Assembly (NCBI RefSeq): GCF_001244735.1
Contig: NZ_LN868937.1
Location: 2,590,785-2,654,784 of the forward strand
Direction of reading: 5' to 3'
Origin: Bacillus andreraoultii
Lineage (GTDB): Bacteria > Bacillota > Bacilli > Bacillales > Caldibacillaceae
DNA: 64,000 nucleotides
Under the pieces are notes generated by a model, which ran no database searches, was not told where the DNA came from, and worked only from the letters and a program-made list of their open reading frames with translations. Below, one piece after another: positions 1-7,922 of the stretch. The translations under genes and the position numbers were made by a program. Position 1 is the stretch's first letter, and the number at the start of each line of letters is the position of its first letter.

Positions 1-157
1 CAGTAACATGAGATCCATTTATTAAAAGATCACCGCCATGTAGTTTAATTTCCGTTAATGCCCTTTTAGAAAGATTCTTCCTTTGTAAAAACTCTTTAAT
101 GGTAATGCCTTCCTCTTTTTCTGTAATAACCCATTCAAGGGTAAAAGGTTTCATCAT
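1..157 (-). CDS. RluD-family pseudouridine synthase, N-terminal part (YjbO-like)
   Basis: Only the first ~52 codons lie in the window; the gene runs off the left edge. The visible protein begins MMKPFTLEWVI and carries an S4-type RNA-binding motif (about residues 15-45, with KEFLQRKNLSKRAL and GGDLLINGSHV). That is how RluA/RluD family rRNA uridine isomerases begin. An AGAAGGAG ribosome-binding site sits at 171-178, 13 bases before the first ATG. It is the last visible gene of a minus-strand set yjbM-nadK-yjbO, the same order as in B. subtilis. The catalytic domain is outside the window, so the family is assigned from the S4 domain plus synteny. Confidence 0.75.
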   Translation of the reverse strand, partial: MMKPFTLEWVITEKEEGITIKEFLQRKNLSKRALTEIKLHGGDLLINGSHVT

Positions 158-305
158 AAAATCAGTGTAACTCCTTCTCGTCCTTCATTCTTTAGAAACA
201 TGTTAATCTTTCAGCATTACTTCCCGATAAATGAGTCTTCCAAGCTCAAACCTCTCGTACTTGTATACGCATCAATAAACAAGTCCTTAAACCTCTCCCC
301 ACGTA

Positions 306-1100
306 TTATTCTCCAATAAATGAGCCACGCACTCTTGACCAAAATGGGAAAGGTTTAAATCGCGCAAATCGTATCTTTTTATCTGCTACCTTAAACTGAA
401 GAGACTGGATATCTCTTTGGATAAAAGATAAATGATCGATTCCGATTAGAAAATCTTTTTCCGTAACTGGTCGAAAAATACATTTATGGTGGTGAGGTAA
501 AATTAATGGTGAGCCAATTGTTCGGAATACACGATTATTAATTGATGCCATTTCTGATATTTGAATTGATTCCAAAGAAGGGTGAATAATCGCTCCCCCT
601 AATGCTTTATTATAAGCTGTACTTCCTGAAGGTGTAGAAACGCACAAACCATCACCTCTAAATCTTTCAAACAACTCATCTTGAATCTCAACATCAATAA
701 CAAAAGTACCTTCAACACTTTTAATTGTCGCTTCATTTAATGCTAAATAATGTTCCTCTTTTTTTCCTTTATTATAATAAATAATAACTTCCAAAAGTGG
801 ATACTCAACAATTCGGCATTCTGTTCGCGCAATTGCAATGACTAGCTTCTCAATTTCATCAGGCATCCAATCAGCATAAAATCCTAAATGACCTGTATGA
901 ATCCCAACAAAAGCTGTTTCATCTAACCGGTGACGATAACGTTGAAATGCAGATAACAATGTACCATCCCCACCAACAGAAATAACCATTTCCGGTTCCT
1001 TTTCATCAAAAACAAATTGAAAGTCGGCTAAGTACTTTCGTAATTTTTCTTCCAATAAATTTGATTTTTCATCCCCTTTAGATACGATCGTGAATTTCAT
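306..1100 (-). CDS. nadK: NAD kinase (PpnKA/NadF)
   Basis: ATP-dependent phosphorylation of NAD to NADP in the cytosol. The protein has 264 residues, the usual size. The hallmark GGDGTLL motif is at about residues 43-49 and a second conserved NAD-kinase motif, [13 protein letters not shown], lies near residue 157. I start at the ATG giving MKFTIV: GGGAG at 1111-1115 is 10 bases upstream, whereas the GTG at 1109 is only one base from it. Upstream on the same strand is the alarmone synthetase yjbM, downstream the pseudouridine synthase, as in B. subtilis. The 255-base gap to yjbM is wider than expected for tight coupling and shows no clear terminator. Confidence 0.95.
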   Translation of the reverse strand: MKFTIVSKGDEKSNLLEEKLRKYLADFQFVFDEKEPEMVISVGGDGTLLSAFQRYRHRLDETAFVGIHTGHLGFYADWMPDEIEKLVIAIARTECRIVEYPLLEVIIYYNKGKKEEHYLALNEATIKSVEGTFVIDVEIQDELFERFRGDGLCVSTPSGSTAYNKALGGAIIHPSLESIQISEMASINNRVFRTIGSPLILPHHHKCIFRPVTEKDFLIGIDHLSFIQRDIQSLQFKVADKKIRFARFKPFPFWSRVRGSFIGE

Positions 1101-1355
1101 TTCTACCACACTCCCGCCCTTTATATATATATCAAATCCGCCTTAACCTATTGCACCCGATAAATTCTTGCATACTCGCAAAATTTCTTTAAAAATCGTA
1201 GCACCCGAAAGAGGCTTTAAGCTAACACGATGTTGGTTACTTTAGACACCATGAACCCTTTATTTCAGCCAGGTTTTTAATCCCCTACTGAATTGATTAA
1301 TTATTTTGCATCCATCCCCCACTTATAAAAGTAGAGGGACAATTGCAGAATACAT

Positions 1356-1973
1356 TTAGTCATCTTTTTTACTTGAGAAAAATCGTTGTGCTTCCCGAAT
1401 TTCTTCACGAATTTTCGACATTTCTTCATCAAGTAAGAAGGCCGCCTCTGCAGCCCGCTGTAAACGAAATTGGATGTCTTCCGGGAACTGCCCATTATAC
1501 TTATAGTTTAGCGAATGTTCAATAGTTGCCCAAAAATTCATTGCAAGCGTGCGAATTTGAATTTCGACTAACACCTTTTTTTCTCCATGAATGGTTTGCA
1601 CTGGATAGCGAATAATAACATGATAAGAACGATATCCACTTGCTTTTTTATGTGAAATATAATCCTTTTCTTCAACTATTTCAAAGTCATTACGAATCCT
1701 TAGCAATTCAACAACCTTCTTAATATCATCAACAAATTGGCACATAATGCGTAAACCTGCGATGTCATACAATTTATGTAACTCGTCAAGTGGGATGTTT
1801 TTCTGTTTCGCTTTATCTATAATACTTGCAATTGGTTTCACTCGTCCTGTAACAAACTCAATGGACGAATGAGTTTTTTCTAATTCAAATTGTCTCCTTA
1901 TTCCTTTTAATTTAATTTTCAGCTCATCAACTGCTTGTTTATATGGATCTAAAAATTCTTCCCAATTTTTCAA
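1356..1973 (-). CDS. yjbM: Small alarmone synthetase YjbM/RelQ ((p)ppGpp synthetase)
   Basis: Single-domain GTP pyrophosphokinase that makes (p)ppGpp from ATP and GDP/GTP. The 205-residue protein contains the RelA/SpoT synthetase fold and no hydrolase (HD) or ACT domain. Visible synthetase motifs include GRVKPIASIIDKAK, the DIAGLRIMCQF strand, GYRSYHVIIRYP and the VEIQIRT / FWATIEHSLNYKY segment. This is the class called SAS1, which forms tetramers in B. subtilis. The start is TTG at 1973, preceded by AGAGGTGA at a good distance. It is divergent from the CYTH gene yjbK; B. subtilis yjbL is not found between them. Confidence 0.93.
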   Translation of the reverse strand: MKNWEEFLDPYKQAVDELKIKLKGIRRQFELEKTHSSIEFVTGRVKPIASIIDKAKQKNIPLDELHKLYDIAGLRIMCQFVDDIKKVVELLRIRNDFEIVEEKDYISHKKASGYRSYHVIIRYPVQTIHGEKKVLVEIQIRTLAMNFWATIEHSLNYKYNGQFPEDIQFRLQRAAEAAFLLDEEMSKIREEIREAQRFFSSKKDD

Positions 1974-2154
1974 TGAAAATCACCTCTGTAATGCATGACA
2001 ACGTTTGCGACAAATTATCTTATTTAACAAAAAAACATGCCTTTTTTATTGTATCATCTTTATGAAACATTTAAATCTGATATTATTTTACCATATAGTT
2101 ACCAAAAGACTTAGAATTTCATCATAAAATTTTCATGTGAAGGGAGAAGTTAAA

Positions 2155-2733
2155 ATGTGGGAACAATTAGAAATAGAATATAAAAATCTATTAACAAAAG
2201 CAGAATTTAAGAAGTTACAATCATTTTTTTCTATATGTAATGACGAATTTTTGACGCAAGAAAATGATTACTTTGATACACCTGAATTTGCACTTAAAAA
2301 AATGGGGTGTGCACTTCGTATCCGTTACAAATCAGGAACGTATGAAATGACTTTAAAAGAGCCTAGAGAGGTCGGTTTATTAGAAACGAATGAAATGATT
2401 AAAGAAAGAGAGAGAATTTTATTTTTAAAGGAAAACATATTTCCATCAGGGAGCATTAAAAATAAGCTAAAGCAACTCGGTATTCCAGTTGAAAAAGTTG
2501 TCCATTTCGGTACATTGAAAACGTTACGAGCAGAGATACCCTATGCTGGTGGACTTCTCGTCCTGGATAAAAGTTATTATTTAAATAAAGAAGATTTTGA
2601 GGTAGAATATGAAGTAGATGACCCAAAATACGTTGAAAACTTCCATAAATTACTAGAAACTTTACAAATCCCACAACGTAAAACCGATAATAAAGTACAG
2701 CGATTTTATAAAGAAATGATAAAAAGGGTCTAA
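2155..2733 (+). CDS. yjbK: CYTH-domain phosphatase/triphosphate-binding protein YjbK
   Basis: 192-residue CYTH (triphosphate tunnel metalloenzyme) protein. The defining ExExK signature is at the N terminus (EIEYK), followed by alternating charged strands ([32 protein letters not shown]) that would line the tunnel. The start is ATG 2155 with AAGGGAG nine bases upstream; a longer in-frame GTG at 2137 has no better site. It lies beside the alarmone synthetase yjbM, an association conserved in Bacillus. The substrate is not deducible from sequence; polyphosphate or nucleoside triphosphates are typical of the family. Confidence 0.88.
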   Translation: MWEQLEIEYKNLLTKAEFKKLQSFFSICNDEFLTQENDYFDTPEFALKKMGCALRIRYKSGTYEMTLKEPREVGLLETNEMIKERERILFLKENIFPSGSIKNKLKQLGIPVEKVVHFGTLKTLRAEIPYAGGLLVLDKSYYLNKEDFEVEYEVDDPKYVENFHKLLETLQIPQRKTDNKVQRFYKEMIKRV

Positions 2734-2762
2734 TACTACTACGTAATAAAGAGGTTATTGCC

Positions 2763-3386
2763 ATGAATATTCAACAAATTAAAACAATATTAGAAATAAG
2801 TGCTCTTCGCCAAATGAATAACATCATTGGTAATACTTCATCAACAACGATTACATCCATTTTTTCATCTCTTCTTGGACAAGTATTAGCTAATGAGAAT
2901 GTTGCGGGTACTACAAATGATTCGGCTAGTACAATGATGAATTCGGCTAGACAAACTAGAAATATGCCTGTATCTCCACTTTCTTCAAATAAGCCGAATA
3001 TTAAATTAGCGAATAATGAGCTTCAACCAATTATTGAAGAAGCTGCAAAAAAATATAACTTACCCGCTTCTCTCTTACTGTCAGTGATAAAACAGGAATC
3101 AAATTTTAATATGAATGCAGTCAGTCCAAGTGGTGCTCGAGGTTTAATGCAACTTATGCCTGCGACTGCTGCGTCACTTGGGGTTGAAAATATTGATGAC
3201 CCACGGGAGAATATAATGGGCGGTGCAAAATATTTACGTAAAATGCTTGATCAATTCGGTTCACTTGATCTTGCTCTTGCCGCATACAATGCTGGTCCGG
3301 GTAATGTAAAAAAATATAATGGAATTCCTCCTTTTAAAGAAACGCAAAACTATGTCGCAAAAATCATGCAAAATGATTATGCATAG
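2763..3386 (+). CDS. cwlQ: Lytic transglycosylase CwlQ (YjbJ), SLT domain
   Basis: 207-residue peptidoglycan-cleaving enzyme. Residues 1-80 are a low-complexity Ser/Asn/Thr region without a classical signal peptide. Residues ~85-200 form a complete soluble lytic transglycosylase domain: catalytic Glu112 in KQESNFN, then [13 protein letters not shown] and the [10 protein letters not shown] motif. B. subtilis CwlQ has both muramidase and transglycosylase activity; this protein is a little longer at the N terminus. AAAGAGG precedes the ATG. The gene follows yjbK by 29 bases, so the two are probably cotranscribed, and ends at a strong hairpin. Confidence 0.88.
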   Translation: MNIQQIKTILEISALRQMNNIIGNTSSTTITSIFSSLLGQVLANENVAGTTNDSASTMMNSARQTRNMPVSPLSSNKPNIKLANNELQPIIEEAAKKYNLPASLLLSVIKQESNFNMNAVSPSGARGLMQLMPATAASLGVENIDDPRENIMGGAKYLRKMLDQFGSLDLALAAYNAGPGNVKKYNGIPPFKETQNYVAKIMQNDYA

Positions 3387-3394
3387 TTTTCATC

Positions 3395-3427
3395 TTACAC
3401 CTAGCAAAAATGTTGTTAGGTGTAAGT
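3395..3427 (+). terminator. Hairpin after cwlQ
   Basis: Perfect 10-bp stem CTTACACCTA / TAGGTGTAAG with a 13-base loop, eight bases after the cwlQ stop. The following tract (TTATATTTATA) is only moderately T-rich, so it may be a weak terminator or an mRNA 3' stabiliser. Confidence 0.6.
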
Positions 3428-3451
3428 TATATTTATAAAAACTATGATTTA

Positions 3452-3550
3452 GCTAATAGGGAAGTGGAATTTTTCCAATTTCTTCTTCCCTTGTGCACAT
3501 TATCGTACACGGAAGGCTGTAGCGACACTCTAGTATTCTTTATTTCTTTT
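3452..3550 (-). repeat. Family A interspersed repeat, copy 1 (short, reversed)
   Basis: Reversed, diverged copy of the family A element described in the findings. Reading the minus strand it starts AAAGAAATAAAG, passes ACTAGAGTGTCG and CAGCCTTCCGTG, and ends with the family hairpin (GGGAAGAAGAAATTGG... CTTCCCTATTAGC). It lies 65 bases after the cwlQ stop. The reading frame over it (3410-3622) is not a gene. Confidence 0.8.
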
Positions 3551-3744
3551 TTTGCTCATTACTTCACAAAAAATATATCTTTTCCTAAAATTTATGGAAT
3601 GCGCTCATTCCCGTTATCTTAAGCTATTTATTTGAGTTAATCCCGTACCGCTGTTAAAATAATATCCATAGTAGCGATAAAGTACAGCAAGCAACGATGA
3701 TTATCCAATTGATTTTTATAAATGACTTGCCCTACTTGCTTAGT
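3551..3744. other. Gene-free spacer before the haemoglobin gene
   Basis: AT-rich sequence between repeat A copy 1 and the yjbI ribosome-binding site (AAAGGAG at 3745). It probably holds the promoter of yjbI-spxH, but I see no convincing -35/-10 pair and no other structure. Confidence 0.4.
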
Positions 3745-3759
3745 AAAGGAGTTATCCGA

Positions 3760-4170
3760 ATGGAAAGAAAGTTTATTTCACAATATGAAATGGTCGGGGA
3801 AAATACATTACACAAGATTGTTGATACCTTTTATAGTAAAGTAAAACAACATCCAGATTTAGCTCCTATTTTCCCAGAAGATTTAACGGAAACGGCTAGA
3901 AAGCAGAAGCAATTTTTAACTCAATTTTTAGGCGGACCTCCTTTATACACAACTGAACATGGGCATCCAAAATTACGTATGCGCCATCTTCCATTTCCGA
4001 TTACCCCAAAAAGAGCAAATGCTTGGTTATCATGTATGGAAGAAGCGATGGATGAAGTAGGATTCTCTGGTCCTATCCGGGATGAGTTCTTTTCACGGTT
4101 GGTTATTACTGCCCACCATATGGTTAATACCAATGATGAGATTGAAAGTAGAAAAGGTGAGGTCCAGTGA
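3760..4170 (+). CDS. yjbI: Group II truncated haemoglobin YjbI
   Basis: 136-residue globin of the truncated (2-on-2) group II type. YEMVGENTLHKIVDTFYSKVKQHPDL and the FLGGPPLYTTEHGHPKLRMRHLPFPI region (split here as FLGGPPLY and RMRHLPF) carry the tyrosine/tryptophan-type distal pocket and the proximal histidine of the family. These bind haem and O2/NO. The start is ATG 3760 with AAAGGAG eight bases upstream; an upstream in-frame extension to 3697 lacks support. Its stop overlaps the spxH start by four bases, so the two are translationally coupled, as in many Bacillus species. Confidence 0.9.
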   Translation: MERKFISQYEMVGENTLHKIVDTFYSKVKQHPDLAPIFPEDLTETARKQKQFLTQFLGGPPLYTTEHGHPKLRMRHLPFPITPKRANAWLSCMEEAMDEVGFSGPIRDEFFSRLVITAHHMVNTNDEIESRKGEVQ

Positions 4171-5033
4171 TTGATAAGAATCGTTATGAATACAATTTAT
4201 CTTCTTTTGTTTGTGGAAATAATCGACCACTCGAGCTTTATTTATTTATTGACCCGCTCTGTTCTGACTGTTTTAGCCTGGAACCAGTAATAAAGAAATT
4301 ACAATTTGAATATGGACATTATTTTAGTTTAACATATGTGTTAAGTGGCAAATTGACCAATTTAAACAAAGATCACAGAAAGGCTCGTTCTAAATTAGAG
4401 AAAACAATAAATCGAAAATGCATTGATTGTGGGGAACTAGAAGCAGAACAAAATGTTAATTCTCCTTATTTAGCTTCAATTGCTGTTAAAGCTGCTGAAT
4501 TACAAGGAAAGAAAGCTGGTATTCGATTTTTAAGAAAGTTGCAAGAATACGTTTATTTAAAAGGAGAAAATATCTCAAAACTAGATACACTGATCATTTG
4601 TGCAAAAGAAGCACAATTAGATGTGGATGAATTTGTAAAAGATATCCATTCGGAGAGCACTTCTCACGCATTTCAATGTGATTTAAAAATAACGAACGAA
4701 ATGGATGTTACTGAAACACCAACGATTGTCTTCTTTAATAATAATGTTGAAGAAGAAGGTCTCAAATTATCAGGTGTAAATTCGTATGAAGTTTATCTTG
4801 AGGTTATGAAAGAAATATTAGGTGATTTACCAATTAGCCATTCATTACCGCCATTATTATCATTTATTGAATATCATGAAATCGTCTCAACTCAAGATAT
4901 TGCTTATGTTTACGACTTACCACATCTAAAAGTGGAGTTAGAAATGAAAAAATTAATGCTCCAACAGATCGTAGAAAAATTAAATACAGAACACGGGACA
5001 TTTTGGCGCTATATTCATGGAAATGTTAGATAA
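4167..5033 (+). CDS. spxH: SpxH (YjbH), ClpXP adaptor for Spx degradation
   Basis: 288-residue DsbA/thioredoxin-fold adaptor that binds Spx and speeds its proteolysis by ClpXP. The N-terminal strand LYLFIDP leads into the C32-S-D-C35 motif; the rest is the helical insert and a C-terminal thioredoxin segment with TETPTIVFF (cis-Pro region). The start is GTG 4167, overlapping the yjbI stop (GTGA). The substrate Spx is encoded 5.3 kb downstream in this window. Terminated by a hairpin at 5042-5078. Identification rests on the strong match to the YjbH family and on conserved linkage with yjbI, RoxS and pepF. Confidence 0.93.
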   Translation: MIDKNRYEYNLSSFVCGNNRPLELYLFIDPLCSDCFSLEPVIKKLQFEYGHYFSLTYVLSGKLTNLNKDHRKARSKLEKTINRKCIDCGELEAEQNVNSPYLASIAVKAAELQGKKAGIRFLRKLQEYVYLKGENISKLDTLIICAKEAQLDVDEFVKDIHSESTSHAFQCDLKITNEMDVTETPTIVFFNNNVEEEGLKLSGVNSYEVYLEVMKEILGDLPISHSLPPLLSFIEYHEIVSTQDIAYVYDLPHLKVELEMKKLMLQQIVEKLNTEHGTFWRYIHGNVR

Positions 5034-5041
5034 AATAAGAG

Positions 5042-5078
5042 GACGATTCGATATAAAAAAATCGAACCGTCTTTTTTT
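5042..5078 (+). terminator. Intrinsic terminator of yjbI-spxH
   Basis: Stem GACGATTCGAT / ATCGAACCGTC (one A-C mismatch) followed by seven T. It starts eight bases after the spxH stop. Its T-run passes directly into repeat A copy 2. Confidence 0.85.
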
Positions 5079-5237
5079 GGCTAATAGGAAAGTATAAATA
5101 TTCCAATTTCTACTTTCCTTATCGCTTAAACAGACAAAGAAGGCTTCGAGCGTGGCATCGCAGCCGAAAAAAAGCTTTTTTGGCGAACTCTAGTCTCTTT
5201 GGTTTCCTAAAGGAACTAGTGTCCCAGTTTTCTTTAC
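5079..5237 (-). repeat. Family A interspersed repeat, copy 2 (full length, reversed)
   Basis: Reversed full-length copy. On the minus strand it runs from GTAAAGAAAACTGGG through GAGACTAGAGTTCG, an AAAAAAGCTTTTTTTCGG stretch and GCTCGAAGCCTTC to the closing hairpin GGAAAGTAGAAATTGG... TACTTTCCTATTAGCC. It abuts the T-run of the spxH terminator and separates spxH from roxS. Confidence 0.9.
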
Positions 5238-5265
5238 AGAGTTTTTTTCGTATGGATTTCATTTT

Positions 5266-5396
5266 AAATAAATAGAAAGAGAGGTCCAGCAGATGGGTAG
5301 TCCACTGAACCTCTCTTCCATGTTACGAACAAAGGGGATGGGAGAAATTTTCACGGTCAAACAAAGGGGTATATGTTTGTTTGTGAATAACTTCAC
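5266..5396 (-). ncRNA. roxS: RoxS (RsaE) trans-acting small RNA
   Basis: Minus-strand sRNA with the conserved RoxS/RsaE features: two C-rich seed motifs, ACCCCTTTGTTTGACC (about 5355-5370) and CTCCCATCCCCTTTGTTCG (about 5329-5347), separated by GTGAAAATTT. The RNA ends in an imperfect hairpin (AGAGAGGTTCAG... CTGGACCTCTCT, 5276-5316). The location matches B. subtilis, where roxS lies between yjbH (spxH) and yizD. RoxS base-pairs with mRNAs of central metabolism and oxidoreduction. The start is inferred from the -10-like TATTAT at 5403-5408. The 3' end lacks a clean U-tract. Confidence 0.88.
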
Positions 5397-5398
5397 AC
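5381..5398. promoter_or_regulatory. Rex-type operator at the roxS start
   Basis: TTGTGAATAACTTCACAC is a one-mismatch inverted repeat (TTGTGAA-N4-TTCACAC) matching the Rex (NADH-sensing repressor) operator form TTGTGAA-N4-TTCACAA. It lies over the predicted RoxS start just downstream of the -10. Rex control of RoxS is reported in B. subtilis; here it is predicted from sequence. Confidence 0.75.
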
Positions 5399-5402
5399 CA
5401 CT

Positions 5403-5431
5403 ATAATATCAAATATTCATCCTGTACGCAA
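5403..5431 (-). promoter_or_regulatory. Predicted roxS promoter
   Basis: Minus-strand TTGCGT and TATTAT separated by 17 bases, seven bases upstream of the Rex box. The -35 matches consensus poorly, as expected for an activator-dependent promoter (ResD activates roxS in B. subtilis). Confidence 0.45.
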
Positions 5432-5572
5432 GCACTTATTCAACATTTCACATTTTCGACACATTTCGTCAACAATGAGTTGTTTTCTTTTAAGACGATT
5501 AGGATAAAATTTCATATTTTTATTATGCACTCATATGATAGTAAGGACAAATCTATAAAAGAGCGTGATTTT

Positions 5573-5752
5573 ATGAACAATTGGTACGTACTAGGAATGA
5601 TCATTTTTATCGTTGTTTCTTTTATTACCTATTTATTTGGTTTGCTGAAAATTTTCCCTTTATATTTAGCCGCTACATTATTATATTTCTCAATTTTTAT
5701 TCTTTTATTACACATAAATGATCGAAATAAATTTAAAGGGTTTAAAAAGTAA
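5573..5752 (+). CDS. Small membrane protein at the YizD position
   Basis: 59-residue protein with two hydrophobic segments (about residues 4-26 and 29-49) and a basic C terminus (NDRNKFKGFKK), so probably a two-pass inner-membrane protein. The start is ATG 5573 with AAAAGAG nine bases upstream; the longer frame from 5480 has no site. Its place next to roxS corresponds to B. subtilis yizD, but similarity was judged by position and size only. Function unknown. Confidence 0.6.
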   Translation: MNNWYVLGMIIFIVVSFITYLFGLLKIFPLYLAATLLYFSIFILLLHINDRNKFKGFKK

Positions 5753-5811
5753 TGAGATTGTCTTTACATGAACATGAAACAAATCATGACTTCTCACCTA
5801 ATAAAAAATAT

Positions 5812-5932
5812 GGGGTCGTCCGAAAAGGGGATATCCCAAAAATGTGATAATCAAAAAAGTTGATATATCAAGGTTTTAAAACATGAAAAGGGGGCATCCA
5901 GAAGTGAAAAAACCAGCTTTCTGGACAGCCCC
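5812..5932 (+). repeat. Family B MITE-like element, copy 1
   Basis: 121-bp element bounded by imperfect inverted termini, GGGGTCGTCCGAAAAG on the left and CTTTCTGGACAGCCCC on the right. The core holds GTGATAATC, TTGATATATCAAGG and ACATGAAAAGGGGG. The right end folds as a hairpin which, read on the minus strand and followed by TTTTC, serves as the pepF terminator. Two further copies lie at 12479 and 35263. Confidence 0.85.
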
Positions 5933-5941
5933 ATTCTCATT

Positions 5942-7762
5942 TTATTTTACGTTCAAAAGTCTTTCCATTTCATCCAATTTTTCCTCGAACACTTTACATG
6001 CATTTTCGATTGGATCGGCAAGCGTCATATCAACTCCTGCTTTTTTCAACACTTCAATTGGATAATCGGAGCTACCTGATTTTAAATATCCAATATAGCG
6101 TTCGACAGCAGGTTCCCCTTCTTCTAAAATTTGTTTACTTAATGCTGTTGAGGCACTCAAACCTGTTGCATATTGATAAACATAGTAATTATAGTAGAAG
6201 TGTGGGATGCGCGCCCATTCTAAACCGATTTCCTCGTCAATGATTACGTTCTCGCCAAAATACTTTTTATTTAAATCATAATAAATATTCGTCAATAATT
6301 CAGCAGTTAATGCTTCACCATTTTGCGCACGTACATGAATATCATGTTCGAATTCAGCAAACATCGTTTGACGGAATACTGTTCCTCGGAATGTCTCTAA
6401 GTAGTTATTCAAAATATACAAACGTTTTTTGTCATCCTCTAATGTTTTTAATAAATATTCACTCAGTAGATTTTCGTTGCAAGTAGATGCGACTTCAGCA
6501 ACAAAAATTGAATAATCACCATACGGATATGGTTGATTTTTTCTTGTATAGTAGCTATGAACAGAATGACCAAATTCATGGGCTAGTGTAAATAAGTTAT
6601 TCACATTATCTTGCCAGTTTAATAAGATGTATGGATTTGTACCATATGCACCTGATGAATATGCTCCACTTCGTTTACCTTTGTTTTCATGGACATCAAC
6701 CCAGCGATTTTCGAACCCTTCTTTAAGTACGGATAAGTATTCTTCGCCCATTGGTGCTAGACCTTTAAGCACAAGATCTTTCGCTTCTTCATACGTTACT
6801 TCCATTTTCACATCTTTTACAAGTGGTGTGTACAAGTCATACATATGAAGTTCATCAAGACCAAGAACTTTTTTCCGTAAAGCAACATAACGATGTAAGA
6901 GTGGTAAATTTTTATTTATCGTATTTACAAGATTATCATACACAGATTCAGGGATATTGTTTGCAGATAAAGCAGCATCACGAGCTGATTTATAATTACG
7001 GACAGTTGCATAAAAATTATTTCGTTTTACTTGTCCACTTAATGTACTAGCAAACGTATTCCTGAAGCTTTCGTAAGTGGAATACACTGCTTGAAATGCA
7101 TCATGCCGTACACGACGATCTTGACTTTCTAAGAATCGAACATAGCGACCATGGGTAACCTCGACATCTTCCCCATTTTCATCTTTTATTGAAGGAAATT
7201 CTAAATCTGCATTATTTAACATACCAAACGTTGTACTTGGTGAATCCATTACTTCTGAAGCTTGAGCTAGTAATGCTTCCATATCGGATGATAACACATG
7301 TGGGCGTTGTAAATTAATTTCTTCTAGCGCATGCTCATATAGTTTTAATTCTTCTTTTTCTTGTAAAAACTGATTAATTCTCGCTTCATCAATTGCTAAT
7401 AATTCTGGTACGATATAGGCAAAACTACTTGCCGCTTGCGTATATAAGTTTCTAGCTTGGTCATTCATTCCTTGATAAAAAGAGTTTGTTGTATCTTGAT
7501 CATAGCGCATATGAGCGTATGTATATAATTTACCAAGACGCATCATGACTTGGTCTTGATACTGTAACGCTTCATAAAGAAGTTCAGCACTCTCTCCTAA
7601 TCTTCCTTGAAATTCTTGAGCTTTAGGAAGTAATCCTTTAATTTGCTCAAACTCTTCTTTCCATTGCTCGTCCGTGGCAAAAATAGCTTCTAAATCCCAC
7701 GTATCATTTACTGGAATTTCACTTCTTGTCGGTAATTTTTGTACCTTTTTTTCAGTTGACAT
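5942..7762 (-). CDS. pepF: Oligoendopeptidase F (PepF, M3B zinc peptidase)
   Basis: 606-residue cytosolic metallopeptidase that cleaves short peptides. The zinc motif H395-E-F-G-H399 sits in the M3 context FTLAHEFGHSVHSYY, and the third ligand region follows (EVASTCNENLL). Length matches family M3B. ATG 7762 follows GGAGG by seven bases. It is downstream of coiA on the same strand, the B. subtilis arrangement; PepF overproduction is known there to inhibit sporulation and competence signalling. Transcription probably ends in the family B hairpin right after the stop. Confidence 0.95.
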   Translation of the reverse strand: MSTEKKVQKLPTRSEIPVNDTWDLEAIFATDEQWKEEFEQIKGLLPKAQEFQGRLGESAELLYEALQYQDQVMMRLGKLYTYAHMRYDQDTTNSFYQGMNDQARNLYTQAASSFAYIVPELLAIDEARINQFLQEKEELKLYEHALEEINLQRPHVLSSDMEALLAQASEVMDSPSTTFGMLNNADLEFPSIKDENGEDVEVTHGRYVRFLESQDRRVRHDAFQAVYSTYESFRNTFASTLSGQVKRNNFYATVRNYKSARDAALSANNIPESVYDNLVNTINKNLPLLHRYVALRKKVLGLDELHMYDLYTPLVKDVKMEVTYEEAKDLVLKGLAPMGEEYLSVLKEGFENRWVDVHENKGKRSGAYSSGAYGTNPYILLNWQDNVNNLFTLAHEFGHSVHSYYTRKNQPYPYGDYSIFVAEVASTCNENLLSEYLLKTLEDDKKRLYILNNYLETFRGTVFRQTMFAEFEHDIHVRAQNGEALTAELLTNIYYDLNKKYFGENVIIDEEIGLEWARIPHFYYNYYVYQYATGLSASTALSKQILEEGEPAVERYIGYLKSGSSDYPIEVLKKAGVDMTLADPIENACKVFEEKLDEMERLLNVK

Positions 7763-7922
7763 TCATTTTCCTCCATTCGTTAAAAGAACTATTTCCTATA
7801 TATGTTTGAAATTTACAATTGATGAAAGGAAATATATGTTAATTTTAAACATAAACCTATCTTCGTATCCTGTCAATGAAAGAATACTTATTCATTCGAA
7901 TTAATAAACGTGAGAAATTCCA

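Noticed and set aside
1301-1525. Short frames over the 3' end of yjbM
   Set aside because: Antisense or out-of-frame shadows of yjbM without translation signals.
3410-3622. 70-codon frame after cwlQ
   Set aside because: It starts inside the cwlQ hairpin and crosses repeat A copy 1.
5276-5316. Hairpin considered as a protein-coding end or independent terminator
   Set aside because: It is the 3' hairpin of RoxS; the frame through it (IPLCLTVKISPIPFV...) is not convincing as protein.
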